A stretch of 38,376 nt of DNA, taken from Burkholderiaceae bacterium (lineage in GTDB: Bacteria; Pseudomonadota; Gammaproteobacteria; Burkholderiales; Burkholderiaceae_E). Position 1 is the stretch's first letter; each line of letters starts with the position of its first letter. A model generated the notes under the pieces. That model searched no databases. It was not told where the DNA came from and saw nothing but the letters and a program-made list of their open reading frames with translations. The translations under genes and the position numbers were made by a program. Of the stretch, positions 1-7,505 are shown in pieces. The stretch spans positions 1 through 38,376 of the forward strand of contig OMIE01000143.1 of assembly GCA_900299025.1 (NCBI GenBank), read 5' to 3'.

Positions 1-40
1 CAACGGATGTAGGCTTGCCCTGATACAATCGTTGGCCGTT

Positions 41-117
41 CGGGGTGTAGCTTAGCCTGGTAGAGCGCTGCGTTCGGGACGCAGAGGCCGGAGGTTCGAA
101 TCCTCTCACCCCGACCA
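41..117 (+). tRNA. tRNA-Pro (anticodon CGG)
   Basis: A complete 77-nt cloverleaf can be folded. The acceptor stem pairs CGGGGTG with CACCCCG, the anticodon stem CTGCG/CGCAG encloses the loop TTCGGGA with anticodon CGG, and the T arm carries GGTTCGAATCC. The 3' CCA is encoded. A -10-like TACAAT lies at 24-29, which fits transcription starting just before the gene. It reads CCG proline codons. Decayed genes begin immediately downstream on the other strand, so this tRNA 3' end is a plausible old integration point (inference). Confidence 0.95.
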
Positions 118-388
118 AGATGGCCCGGGGTCGGTGGTTCAAATGCCCCAGACTATGGTTACGAAGGAAAGATTCCAACCATGACACTGCGCTTTTTATC
201 GGTCCCATCTTGAGTGCAAGAGCTTGCTGAGTAAGGCCAGCCTTTTGTCTCGCCTTGAGCAAGGCACTTAAAGCGGCATAAGCCGCTTCCAGCGCGTCCC
301 GTGCCTCGCTAAAACCGGGCCGAGAGCTGGCTTCAGCGATGGACTTCTTGCTATCGCGGCGAACCGGGTTGTAGGGGCCATTGGCCAT
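118..388 (-). pseudogene. Remnant of a HigA/XRE-type antitoxin gene
   Basis: Starting at ATG 388 (preceded by GGTGAAAA), the minus strand reads an open frame of about 90 codons that looks like the XRE antitoxins paired with RelE/HigB toxins. There is a helical N-terminal part (DALEAAYAALSALLKAR, about residues 31-47) and a helix-turn-helix (AGLTQQALALKMG then KSAVSWLES, about 50-73). The usual tail (a leucine-rich PSL..L.RYA segment) is only faintly recognisable, and the frame then runs straight into antisense tRNA sequence without a stop, so the natural 3' end has been lost. The toxin remnant lies immediately upstream and overlaps its start, the usual toxin-first order. The family assignment rests on recognised motifs, not on a search. 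No product is expected to be functional because the partner toxin is broken. Confidence 0.6.
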
Positions 389-630
389 TTTTCACCGCTT
401 TCCGCCGTTTGCAAGTCACGGCTAATTCGGCTGGTGGTGTCTCCTGAGTCTTATTGATGAAACTGTTCAAGATAGCAATCTCCTGACCAACTCAGGTGCA
501 GTAAAAAGATCGGCCGATTCCTTCCGAACCTTGGCATCTCAATTCGAATAAGACCCTCGCCCAACGCACCCGAGTGCAGCATTCCAAAGTCGACTCCATG
601 GTCCTGCAAGCGTTCAATGGGGTGGCGTTA
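351..630 (-). pseudogene. Broken RelE/HigB (Gp49-like) toxin gene
   Basis: Two minus-strand frames together give most of a phage-derived RelE/HigB-type toxin. The first reads IERLQDHGVDFGMLHSGALG and continues to EGLIRIEM. The second reads QGSEGIGRSFYCT, a stop, VGQEIAILNSFINKTQETPP and AELA. The family normally has HG.dlGmPhs.aLg.GLfElR, then GIaR.fYc...g..ivilh.FiKKTQktP..El. A one-base insertion near 534 shifts the frame, and a TGA at 492-494 replaces what is probably a CGA arginine codon. The N-terminal part (beyond about 630) is not recognisable and there is an in-frame stop at 628-630. The end overlaps the antitoxin start by 38 nt. Two independent lesions make this a dead gene. Assignment is by motif recognition. 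Confidence 0.7.
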
Positions 631-730
631 TGAGTGGGACGCGACTGACACGGCCGTCAAGCGTCATTAGCACCTAATAAGAGCCAAGGGCTTCAACGAC
701 GGATTGGAGCGCTTGGCTCACTGAATTTCG

Positions 731-747
731 GGTTAATATTGTTAACC
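731..747. promoter_or_regulatory. Perfect inverted repeat upstream of the BLUF gene
   Basis: GGTTAA-TATTG-TTAACC forms two perfect 6-bp arms around 5 bp in an AT-rich stretch 116 nt upstream of the BLUF start codon. A -10-like TATACT follows at 754-759, so the repeat would sit near the -35 position. That is where a dimeric repressor or activator could bind. The binding protein is unknown, and the 681-719 segment beside it holds a separate weak inverted repeat (GAGCCAAG/CTTGGCTC). Nothing else was recognised between 640 and 862. Confidence 0.35.
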
Positions 748-862
748 GGTTTATATACTAATACCTTTTCTTTGCGCTTACGTCGACACGTTCTCGACCC
801 TCTAGCTCTTTGACTTAGCTTGAGCAACAAAGCCTTGGAAGCAGTTCGCGAGAGGATTCATC

Positions 863-1498
863 TTGCTACGGATCACCTACATCAGCGAAGAGTCAGCCCC
901 CTTCTCGGTTTCAGCGCTCCTTGAGCTGCTCCAACAATGCCATCTCAATAATCCACGCCAAGGCCTCACTGGCCTTTTGATTTATGGCAACGGCACCTTC
1001 TTGCAATCGATCGAAGGTGAGGACGAGGCGGTCAAAGCATTGGTTGAGAAAATTTCCAAAGACCAGCGACACCGCGGCTTTAGGATGCTCCGCAAAGAGA
1101 TGGCCACCGAGCGGCTTTATGGCGATTGGAGCATGCGCTTTGAACGGCTTACCGAAGAATCGCTTAGAAAAGTCCCAGGCCTTCGAGAGTTCGCAATCAA
1201 AAAGTTCAACCGTGATTACCTCGATACGCATGTCGAGGTCGCCGACCTATTGCTTGAGACTCATCGCAGCGCTGGGCAGCATCCGGCGCTTGAAAAGGAA
1301 GCTCGGGATAAGCAAATCACCGAGTTGCGGCGCGCGTTACAGGCCTGTGAGCAAAGGCAACAAATGGCTGCGCTCCTCATCGAATCGGTCATGGAGACAG
1401 GCAAACAAAGCCGCCTTGACGATAGCCAACTTCGCCTATGCAAAGCGATGTTGAACTCGATGCGCAAAACCGGCAAAGCCCGCGCTCGCAGCAAGTAG
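863..1498 (+). CDS. BLUF-domain blue-light photoreceptor protein
   Basis: This 211-residue protein begins with a BLUF domain (about residues 1-95), which binds FAD and senses blue light. The key residues occur with exactly the spacing of AppA: Tyr6, Asn30, Gln48 (in FLQSIEGE), Trp89 and Met91 (in DWSMRF) correspond to AppA Y21, N45, Q63, W104 and M106. The remaining roughly 110 residues are charged and helical (ITELRRALQACEQRQQ), and no effector domain or heme/cobalamin-binding SCHIC domain is visible. It uses a TTG start with AGAGGA six bases upstream. BLUF proteins in purple bacteria often tune photosynthesis genes, AppA by antagonising PpsR. ppsR is in this window about 29 kb away, so a link is possible but unproven. 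Confidence 0.9.
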   Translation: MLRITYISEESAPFSVSALLELLQQCHLNNPRQGLTGLLIYGNGTFLQSIEGEDEAVKALVEKISKDQRHRGFRMLRKEMATERLYGDWSMRFERLTEESLRKVPGLREFAIKKFNRDYLDTHVEVADLLLETHRSAGQHPALEKEARDKQITELRRALQACEQRQQMAALLIESVMETGKQSRLDDSQLRLCKAMLNSMRKTGKARARSK

Positions 1499-1579
1499 AT
1501 CCGCGACAAGACCCCTACCCAGTTTGCAAGTATCGTCTAAGCTGCGCATGTACTAACAAACTCGACTGAGGTCAACACT

Positions 1580-2362
1580 ATGAAACTAGACTCAACGATC
1601 AGCGCAGTCGTCACAGGCGGCGCCTCAGGCCTTGGCCGCGCAGCCGCTGAGGCAATCAGCGCAAAGGGCGCACACGTTACTATTTTTGATATCAATGAGG
1701 AAAAAGGTCTCGAGGTTGCCAGACAAATTGGTGGCCTCTTTTGCAAGGTTGATATCAACAGTGAAGCCAGTGTTTTGGCTGGTTTCGATCAAGCTCGCGC
1801 CAAGCATGGGCAGGAGCGCGTGCTCATTCATTGCGCGATGAGTTCTCGACGCGGAAAAACCTTGGCCTTCGATAAAGCGGCAGGAAAGCTCAAACGCTTA
1901 TCGACAGAGGATTATGAAGCTGGTGTTCAAGGTGTCTTGGTCGCGAGCTATCGCCTCGCTTCCCTATCAGCTGAAGGGATGGCAAGTCTGCCAGCCCTTG
2001 AAGACGATGAGCGTGGATGCATCGTGCTCACCGCCTCGGTTGCGGCGCAAGACGGTCAAATTGGTCAGGTGATTTATGCATCGGCCAAAGCCGGCGTTAA
2101 CGGCCTCGTCTTGCCAATGGCACGCGACTTGTCCGATCTTGGCATTCGGGTTAACGCGATCATGCCCGGGATTTTTGCAACACCACTGATGCTCGGCGCA
2201 TCACCGCAGGTGTTACAAAGTTTAAGCGCTTCAGTACCTTTTCCAAAGCGCTTGGGCAAACCCGAAGAGTTCGGCAGCCTCGCCTTGGAACTGGTAACCA
2301 ACAGCTATTTCAATGGCCAATGCATTCGGCTTGATGGCGCCATCCGGATGGCGCCACGATAG
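1580..2362 (+). CDS. SDR-family dehydrogenase, 3-hydroxyacyl-CoA dehydrogenase type
   Basis: A classical short-chain dehydrogenase of 260 residues. The cofactor loop TGGASGLG is at residues 12-19, an acidic Asp37 after the second strand favours NAD over NADP, and the catalytic Ser153, Tyr166 and Lys170 (YASAK) are present. The overall pattern, including the long insertion before the catalytic Ser and the PGIFATPLM segment, resembles the HSD17B10-like 2-methyl-3-hydroxybutyryl-CoA dehydrogenases that act in branched-chain amino-acid and fatty-acid breakdown. The start ATG has GAGG seven bases upstream. It follows the BLUF gene by 81 nt in the same direction, with no terminator seen between them. 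The exact substrate cannot be read from sequence. Confidence 0.85.
   Translation: MKLDSTISAVVTGGASGLGRAAAEAISAKGAHVTIFDINEEKGLEVARQIGGLFCKVDINSEASVLAGFDQARAKHGQERVLIHCAMSSRRGKTLAFDKAAGKLKRLSTEDYEAGVQGVLVASYRLASLSAEGMASLPALEDDERGCIVLTASVAAQDGQIGQVIYASAKAGVNGLVLPMARDLSDLGIRVNAIMPGIFATPLMLGASPQVLQSLSASVPFPKRLGKPEEFGSLALELVTNSYFNGQCIRLDGAIRMAPR
2335..2356. repeat. 22-bp perfect palindrome in the 3' end of the SDR gene
   Basis: The arm TGGCGCCATCC (2335-2345) is followed directly by its exact reverse complement. It covers the codons for the last residues (around GAIRMAP) of the preceding dehydrogenase. The mRNA could form an 11-bp hairpin with almost no loop. No U tract follows, so it is not a classical terminator on its own, but it lies just before two other stem-forming sequences. 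Confidence 0.7.
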
Positions 2363-2375
2363 GCTCCGCCATAAC

Positions 2376-2421
2376 GCAGGGACACGCGCGCCCTGCCGCA
2401 AGCTCATGCCTTTGCAAAGGC
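2376..2421. terminator. Candidate bidirectional terminator region
   Basis: Between two convergent genes there are two hairpins: GCAGGG (2376-2381) pairing with CCCTGC (2391-2396), and the 14-bp palindrome GCCTTTGCAAAGGC (2408-2421). Neither has a long T run, so this is a weak structural call based mainly on the convergent location. Confidence 0.35.
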
Positions 2422-2427
2422 AATCAC

Positions 2428-2811
2428 TCAGGCTGGCATCGGCGTGGAGTGCCAGGAAATCATTTGCCATCCTGAGGCACGCTTGGCCCAGACTTGCAGG
2501 TATCGGCTTTTTATGTGCTTGCGCGCGCCCTTGACTTCGACTTCGATCGCGATATCACCGTTACAAAGTGCAAGATCATTAAATACACGCCATTCGCGGG
2601 CCAGACTTTGCAAACCGTGATAAACATAATATTTATCGCGAAGTCGAGCAAGGTAAAGCGCTTTGTCCTCGGCCGTGGCTGAAGAATGCACGTAGTGCAA
2701 ATCATCGCCAATCAGACTTTCAAGCGCATCGATTTGCTGCTTAAGCAGCGCGTCACAGCGAGCCGCCTCTGCTGCCTCAAGCACCTCAATAACTGCTTGG
2801 TTTGTACTCAT
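2428..2811 (-). CDS. NTF2-like (SnoaL/DUF4440-type) protein
   Basis: A 127-residue protein with the cone-shaped NTF2-like fold pattern: an N-terminal helix (EVLEAAEAARCDALLKQQID), the segment ALESLIGDDLHYVHSSATAEDK, and the closing strands RYLQVWAKRASGWQMISWHS. Such proteins often act as small isomerases, hydrolases or binding proteins in metabolite breakdown; no substrate can be named. I chose the ATG at 2811 over an upstream start at 2835 because AGGGAG lies at the right distance before it and the N-terminus then matches family length. It is transcribed towards the SDR gene. Confidence 0.75.
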   Translation of the reverse strand: MSTNQAVIEVLEAAEAARCDALLKQQIDALESLIGDDLHYVHSSATAEDKALYLARLRDKYYVYHGLQSLAREWRVFNDLALCNGDIAIEVEVKGARKHIKSRYLQVWAKRASGWQMISWHSTPMPA

Positions 2812-3042
2812 GGAATCTCCCTTTAAAAGGCACACCTTCGTGGCGCCGACTCAAAGCATAGCGAAAGCAGAACGCCGGGAGGCCTCGATGCTTAATAACT
2901 ACGACGAATCAAGGGGGACAAGCTTCCATTTCATTTCAAGATGCCCTATCTTGGGCTTCATTGCCCTCTAAAGGGGGCTTGCGGTCAACCCTTTCTAATC
3001 CTTTCTCGGATTCAAGCAGTCATTTGGTTATTGAGCCCAACC

Positions 3043-4116
3043 ATGAAGCAACCGATCTTCTATCCTGATCTCGAGCAAACAAACGCCTCCGCGGCCTTCG
3101 GCGCGAAGCTGAATGCTCAGCTTCATCAGACGGCCTTGGTGGTGTTGATGGCCTTACTCGTAGTCTTATGCTGGCACGCGCCTTCGGTTCAAGCGCAGAG
3201 CCGAGACATCACCAAGCAGATCATGCAATCGGTTGTTGCACTTCAAGTCAGTGCCGACCCCGAGTCGCCAAGCAGCCAAAGTTTAGGCCCGCAACGCATA
3301 GGTACGGGTGTGGTGATTGGTGAGAACCTCATCTTGACCGTGGGCTATTTACTGATTGAGGCTGAAGACATCGATGTGCTCGACCATCAACAGCGACGCT
3401 TGCCAGCAAACGTGGCAGCTTACGACCCCGCAAGCGGCTTTGGCCTTGTCAAAACCGTGGTGCCTTTAAAGTTACAAGCCGTTCGCATGGGCGATTCCGA
3501 TGGCCTGAAACTTCCGCGGCGCTTGCTGACGCTCGGCCAAAGTGAAAAAGAGCTGACCGAGCTTTTCCTGGTCTCACGCAAGCCTTATGCCGGGAATTGG
3601 GAATACCTGGTGGATGCGCCCCTGATGACCATACCTGCGGTGAATAATTGGAGCGGTGCCGGACTTTTTGACGATGACGGTGCCTTGATTGGCATTGGCT
3701 CGCTGGTCGTGGCCGATGCAACCGGCGGCTTTAATCCTCGCCCAGGCAATCTTTATTTGCCTATTAATTTGCTCAAACCGATTTTGGACGACCTACTTGC
3801 CAACGGCAGACGCAGCGGTCCTGCGCAAGCCTGGCTGGGAATTCACAGTCAAGAACATCCCGATGGCGGCCTGCAAATCCAGCGACTCAGTCCTGATGGT
3901 CCAGCGGCTCTTGCTGGTTTACAGCGCGGCGACCGCATTCTTGCGCTCGATAACACCGCGATTACCGGATTAAGCGACTTTTACCGCCGCCTTTGGGCAA
4001 AGGGGCCGGCGGGTAGCCGTGTCGAGCTGACCTTTCTTCGCGAGGGGGTCAGCCGTAAAGTACAAATTACAAGCGCTGATCGACTTGCGTCCTTGCGAAA
4101 ACCCAAGGGCGTCTGA
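3043..4116 (+). CDS. Degenerate trypsin-like/PDZ protein (S1C pseudoprotease)
   Basis: The 357-residue product has a hydrophobic N-terminal signal or anchor segment (about residues 30-43, with a possible cleavage after VQA), a DegP/HtrA-like trypsin domain (about 55-250) and a C-terminal PDZ domain (about 262-345, containing AALAGLQRGDRILALD). The catalytic residues are altered. The His position is Tyr102 (LTVGYLL in place of TxxHV). The Asp position is Gly132 (DPASGFGLVK against the DegP pattern DPxxDIALI). Ser204 is retained in WSGAG. It is probably an envelope protein without peptidase activity. A longer frame could start at 2941, but that ATG has no well-placed ribosome site and would put 34 extra residues before the signal segment. 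I recall similar Tyr-containing S1C-like proteins in other proteobacteria, so this may be a family trait. Confidence 0.75.
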   Translation: MKQPIFYPDLEQTNASAAFGAKLNAQLHQTALVVLMALLVVLCWHAPSVQAQSRDITKQIMQSVVALQVSADPESPSSQSLGPQRIGTGVVIGENLILTVGYLLIEAEDIDVLDHQQRRLPANVAAYDPASGFGLVKTVVPLKLQAVRMGDSDGLKLPRRLLTLGQSEKELTELFLVSRKPYAGNWEYLVDAPLMTIPAVNNWSGAGLFDDDGALIGIGSLVVADATGGFNPRPGNLYLPINLLKPILDDLLANGRRSGPAQAWLGIHSQEHPDGGLQIQRLSPDGPAALAGLQRGDRILALDNTAITGLSDFYRRLWAKGPAGSRVELTFLREGVSRKVQITSADRLASLRKPKGV

Positions 4117-4217
4117 AAACCAAGGCGCAAATTTAAGGATGCTAGCGTCGGATTTGCCCGCTCTTGCTTCATCTTTTGTCCCCCCAAGGATTCACCTTTT
4201 TAGCGACAGCATAGACA

Positions 4218-4868
4218 ATGATCGACGAAGTACCAAGCATTCGGCTTGAAGCGATTCACCGACCTGACCCCACGCTGGTGGCAGCGCTTCATGGCACGCC
4301 AACCGGCTTTATCGTCGATGCACTCGGCGGCAGCGGTGCGCTCGATTACCGAATCAAACCCGCAATCGCCGAGCAATGGGGCTTTTGCGGCGTTGCCGTG
4401 ACCTGCGACTGTGGGCCAGCCGATAACCTCGCCCTCATCCATAGCCTCAAAGTTTTGCAAGCCGGCGATGTAATCGTCGCAGCCACGGGCCAACATTTGC
4501 AGTGCGCAGTCACTGGTGACCTCGTTCTCGGTATGGCACGCAATGCGGGCGCCATAGGGTTTGTAACCGATGGTTGCGTACGCGATCTGCCTGGGCTTCG
4601 AGCTGTGGGTCTTCCCGCATACTGCATGGGCATCACACCCAATTCACCGCATCGAAGCGGCCCGGGATCGGTCGGATTCCCAGTCACCATCGCAGGCCAT
4701 CCGGTAAGCAGCGGCGATGTGATCATCGCCGATCAGGATGGGGTGGTCATCATCCCCAAGGCCGCCTTGCAAAGGGTGATCGATCGTTTGCCTGCGATTC
4801 GACAAGCCGAAGCGCAAGCGGACCAAAGCGTTCGCGACGGAGCGCGCCTGCCGGGCTTTTTGAAGTAG
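4218..4868 (+). CDS. RraA-like / HMG-CHA aldolase family protein
   Basis: A 216-residue member of the RraA-like family. Members either inhibit RNase E or, in the larger branch, act as metal-dependent 4-hydroxy-4-methyl-2-oxoglutarate or oxaloacetate aldolase/decarboxylases. Visible hallmarks are the N-terminal TGFIVDALGG, the VTCDCGPADNLALIHSL stretch, GDLVLGMARNAGAIGFV, the metal- and substrate-binding DGCVRDLPGL, and the closing DQDGVVIIPKA. Its length and the DGxxRD motif fit the aldolase-like branch better than the short RNase E regulators. It stands alone between the pseudoprotease gene and a convergent exporter gene, so context does not define the substrate. Confidence 0.85.
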   Translation: MIDEVPSIRLEAIHRPDPTLVAALHGTPTGFIVDALGGSGALDYRIKPAIAEQWGFCGVAVTCDCGPADNLALIHSLKVLQAGDVIVAATGQHLQCAVTGDLVLGMARNAGAIGFVTDGCVRDLPGLRAVGLPAYCMGITPNSPHRSGPGSVGFPVTIAGHPVSSGDVIIADQDGVVIIPKAALQRVIDRLPAIRQAEAQADQSVRDGARLPGFLK

Positions 4869-4893
4869 CGCTGGCCAATGATTACCGACAGTT

Positions 4894-5784
4894 TTATACG
4901 CCCGCTTTTCGCACCGTAACCAGGTAAATGCCTGGCAGTATCAAGGCAGCACCAAGCAGATGAAAACCTGCGATGGACTGCTCAAGCAAAAGCCAGCCCA
5001 TCACACCTGCGTATAAGGGCCCCAGGTATAAGACCACGCCAGTGCGTGCAGCGCCCAATTGCGTTTGCATATAGGAGTAGGCTTGATAAGCGCCAAAGCC
5101 CGGCAGTACAGCTGCGATCACAGCAAGCCATAGGCCCTCCCAGGAGATGCGCCAATCGGGCACGAGCTGCGACTCAATCCAGGTTAAGGGAATGAGAATC
5201 ACAACGCCACAGGCGGTGATGAGACTTAAGCGGGCAAAAGGGTCGCGGCTTGACGGGCGCTGCCTGAGCAAGAGTGAATAAGCCGTCCAACAAAGCACAG
5301 CAGCTGCGATCCACAGATCGCCTTCAACCCATTGCATGCTTGACATGGCCAAGAGATCACCCCTTGTAACAATCCAAATCACACCTGTGAAGGCCAGACA
5401 AACACCGAGCACCTGTCGCAGATGTAATTGCTCTTTGAGCCATAGGGCTGACAACAGTGCGATGAGAACCGGCGAGAGCGCATACATGAGCCCGATGTTT
5501 AAAGCCGAGGTGCTGCGGCCTCCGTAATAAACAAAGGCGCCACATATCCACATCCCAAGGCCACCTAAAACAAAACTGTCGATCCATTCCTGTTTTGAGG
5601 GCATGCCGTGACGCTTCAAAGCAGGCCAGGCAAAAGGAAGCATCAAGCAAAGCGCAAAAGTCCATCTCAATAACGCAAGCGCGTGAGGTTCGATTTCACC
5701 CACCGCTTTGGCGGCAACATAATAATTAGCGGACCAAAACGCGGGGGTGACCGGAATGAGTGCGTAAGCTAAATATCGCTTCAT
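4894..5784 (-). CDS. EamA/DMT-family inner-membrane transporter
   Basis: A 296-residue, very hydrophobic protein with about ten predicted membrane helices arranged as two EamA repeats. The first spans roughly residues 7-140, ending LGVCLAFTGVIWIV. The second spans about 155-290, ending LLGAALILPGIYLV. The typical SxLxxWLKEQL-type hairpin is present as LSALWLKEQLHLRQ. Drug/metabolite transporters of this kind export amino acids, metabolites or drugs; the substrate cannot be inferred. It converges on the RraA-like gene with a 25-nt gap in which no clear terminator is seen. Confidence 0.9.
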   Translation of the reverse strand: MKRYLAYALIPVTPAFWSANYYVAAKAVGEIEPHALALLRWTFALCLMLPFAWPALKRHGMPSKQEWIDSFVLGGLGMWICGAFVYYGGRSTSALNIGLMYALSPVLIALLSALWLKEQLHLRQVLGVCLAFTGVIWIVTRGDLLAMSSMQWVEGDLWIAAAVLCWTAYSLLLRQRPSSRDPFARLSLITACGVVILIPLTWIESQLVPDWRISWEGLWLAVIAAVLPGFGAYQAYSYMQTQLGAARTGVVLYLGPLYAGVMGWLLLEQSIAGFHLLGAALILPGIYLVTVRKAGV

Positions 5785-5841
5785 AGAAAAGCGCAGCAGA
5801 TTGGCCCCAGCGATACAGCCTTGCCTCGAAGTCGCCGCATA

Positions 5842-6768
5842 CTAAGCTTGTGCAATCACAGCATCAATAAGCCGTCTGGCAATCGATAAACGATGCGGTA
5901 GTTGGGGCAATGCATCTAAGGTGAACCAGCGAGCATCCTCGATCTCGCCTTCCTGGCAGCGAATTTCACCACCGTCATAGTCAGCCACATACGCAACCAT
6001 CAACGAGTGGGGAAATGGCCAACTTTGACTGTCAAAGTACTGAATATTACGCAAGCGAAGGCCGACTTCTTCAAAGGCTTCACGATGGATGCAAGACTCA
6101 ATCGACTCTGAGGGCTCGACGAAACCTGCCAGAGCGCTATACATCCCTGCTGGAAAGCGCGGCGATCGTGCGAGCAAGAGCTGCCGCCCAAACATCGTCT
6201 CGCGTTTGATCAAAACCATCATGGCCGGGGCCACTCTGGGATAGCTTGTTTCCCCGCAAGCAGGACAACGCCTCGAACGCCCGCCCTCATGAAGCTTGGT
6301 AAGGCTTGCGCAGGCCCCACAAAAACGATGGCTGCGATCAAACTCAAGCATTTGGATCGCCCGACCAGCAATCGCCAGAACATCATCGGGAAGTCGATTA
6401 AAGAGCGCACGCAAAGGCTCAAATCGTAGGCCTTTGCTTGGAGCATGCGCCTGAATCGACTCAAGGGCTTGAAACTCTTGCTCGGTAAAACTTAGCCCCC
6501 AGCAAGCCTTGCCATGCCAATAGCCGATGAATCTTCGACTTGGATGCTTTTCAAGTTCAGTTGGAGCAAGCAACCATGCGATGAAAGCCTTGGGAACAGG
6601 CCATTGAGCAGCGCTTTCATCCTGGCTCACCAAAAGGCCGCCACGATGAAAACAAAAATAATGCGCCTCGTCATTCTTAACTGAGCTCGTCCCGGGAGCT
6701 TGTAAATCACTGGCAGCGGTGGGCTCATGCCATTCCCAGGCAGCCTCAAAGGTGTTCGGAAGAATCAT
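5842..6768 (-). CDS. nudC: NADH pyrophosphatase (NudC), NAD-capped RNA decapping
   Basis: NudC hydrolyses NADH and removes the NAD cap from RNA. The 308-residue product has the full domain order: an N-terminal NUDIX-like domain, a zinc ribbon with Cys150, Cys153, Cys168 and Cys171 (FCGAC and CPACG), and the catalytic Nudix box at about 215-237 (GFVEPSESIESCIHREAFEE followed by VGL). The NudC marker SQxWPFPxS is present as SQSWPFPHS at about 248-256. Its length is slightly above the E. coli enzyme because of a longer N-terminus. It is transcribed divergently from nnrU. Confidence 0.95.
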   Translation of the reverse strand: MILPNTFEAAWEWHEPTAASDLQAPGTSSVKNDEAHYFCFHRGGLLVSQDESAAQWPVPKAFIAWLLAPTELEKHPSRRFIGYWHGKACWGLSFTEQEFQALESIQAHAPSKGLRFEPLRALFNRLPDDVLAIAGRAIQMLEFDRSHRFCGACASLTKLHEGGRSRRCPACGETSYPRVAPAMMVLIKRETMFGRQLLLARSPRFPAGMYSALAGFVEPSESIESCIHREAFEEVGLRLRNIQYFDSQSWPFPHSLMVAYVADYDGGEIRCQEGEIEDARWFTLDALPQLPHRLSIARRLIDAVIAQA

Positions 6769-6854
6769 GATGGGTACGAAGGCGGTATAAGCAAAAGGTT
6801 TTGGACTTTATCTTATGCTCTGGACATTAGACCTTAATGCAAGGGAAAATCGCC

Positions 6855-7487
6855 ATGACATGGCTAATCGCCGGATTATTGATCTTTTTAGGGGTCCATT
6901 CGATCCGAATTTTTGACGAAGCGCTACGTACAAGGCTCGTTGAACGCTGGGGCGAAAAGCCCTGGAAAGGTATTTACTCGCTCTTGTCAGTCCTGGGCTT
7001 TGTGGTGTTGATCTATGGGTACGGTCAAGCGCGCATGCAGCCAATCCCACTTTATGAACTACCCTTGGGGTTTCGCCATGCCTCGAGTTTGCTCGTCTGG
7101 TTTGCGATGATCCTGGTGATCGCAGCCTATGTCCCTGGCAATTGGTTTAAGAAGCGTTTGCGCCACCCGATGGTCTTGGGCGTCAAGCTTTGGGCCTTTG
7201 CGCATCTCTTATCCAACGGCACAGCTGCTGATGTTTTGCTTTTTGGCGGCTTTTTGCTCTGGTCCGTTGCCTCATTTCGGGCCGCAAGAAAGCGCGACAG
7301 AGAACACGAAGCCGGTTTGCACGAAGCCTCGCCAGCACTTGGAATTGAAAGACCGCGCAGCAAAGCTTCGGCCACTGTGATCGCCGTGGTCTTGGGAAGC
7401 CTTGTATGGGCCGGGTTTCTCGTCGACTGGCACGCAAGTCTTATCGGCGTGAGCCCCATGGCCATTCCGGTTCAAGTAACGAAGTAA
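6855..7487 (+). CDS. nnrU: NnrU-family membrane protein
   Basis: A 210-residue integral membrane protein with about five to six hydrophobic segments. It shows family hallmarks: LLIFLGVHSIRIF at the N-terminus, a KGIYSLLSVLGFVVLIYGYG segment, HPMVLGVKLWAFAHLLSNG in the middle, and a C-terminal WHASLIGVSP. NnrU was first linked to nitrite and nitric-oxide reduction in denitrifiers, but homologues occur widely; no denitrification genes are nearby, so the role here is open. I use the ATG at 6855 because AAGGGA precedes it at good spacing, whereas an upstream ATG at 6837 lacks a ribosome site. A soluble charged loop of about 50 residues separates the last two helices. Confidence 0.85.
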   Translation: MTWLIAGLLIFLGVHSIRIFDEALRTRLVERWGEKPWKGIYSLLSVLGFVVLIYGYGQARMQPIPLYELPLGFRHASSLLVWFAMILVIAAYVPGNWFKKRLRHPMVLGVKLWAFAHLLSNGTAADVLLFGGFLLWSVASFRAARKRDREHEAGLHEASPALGIERPRSKASATVIAVVLGSLVWAGFLVDWHASLIGVSPMAIPVQVTK

Positions 7488-7505
7488 AAGCTGCGACGAC
7501 GTTTT

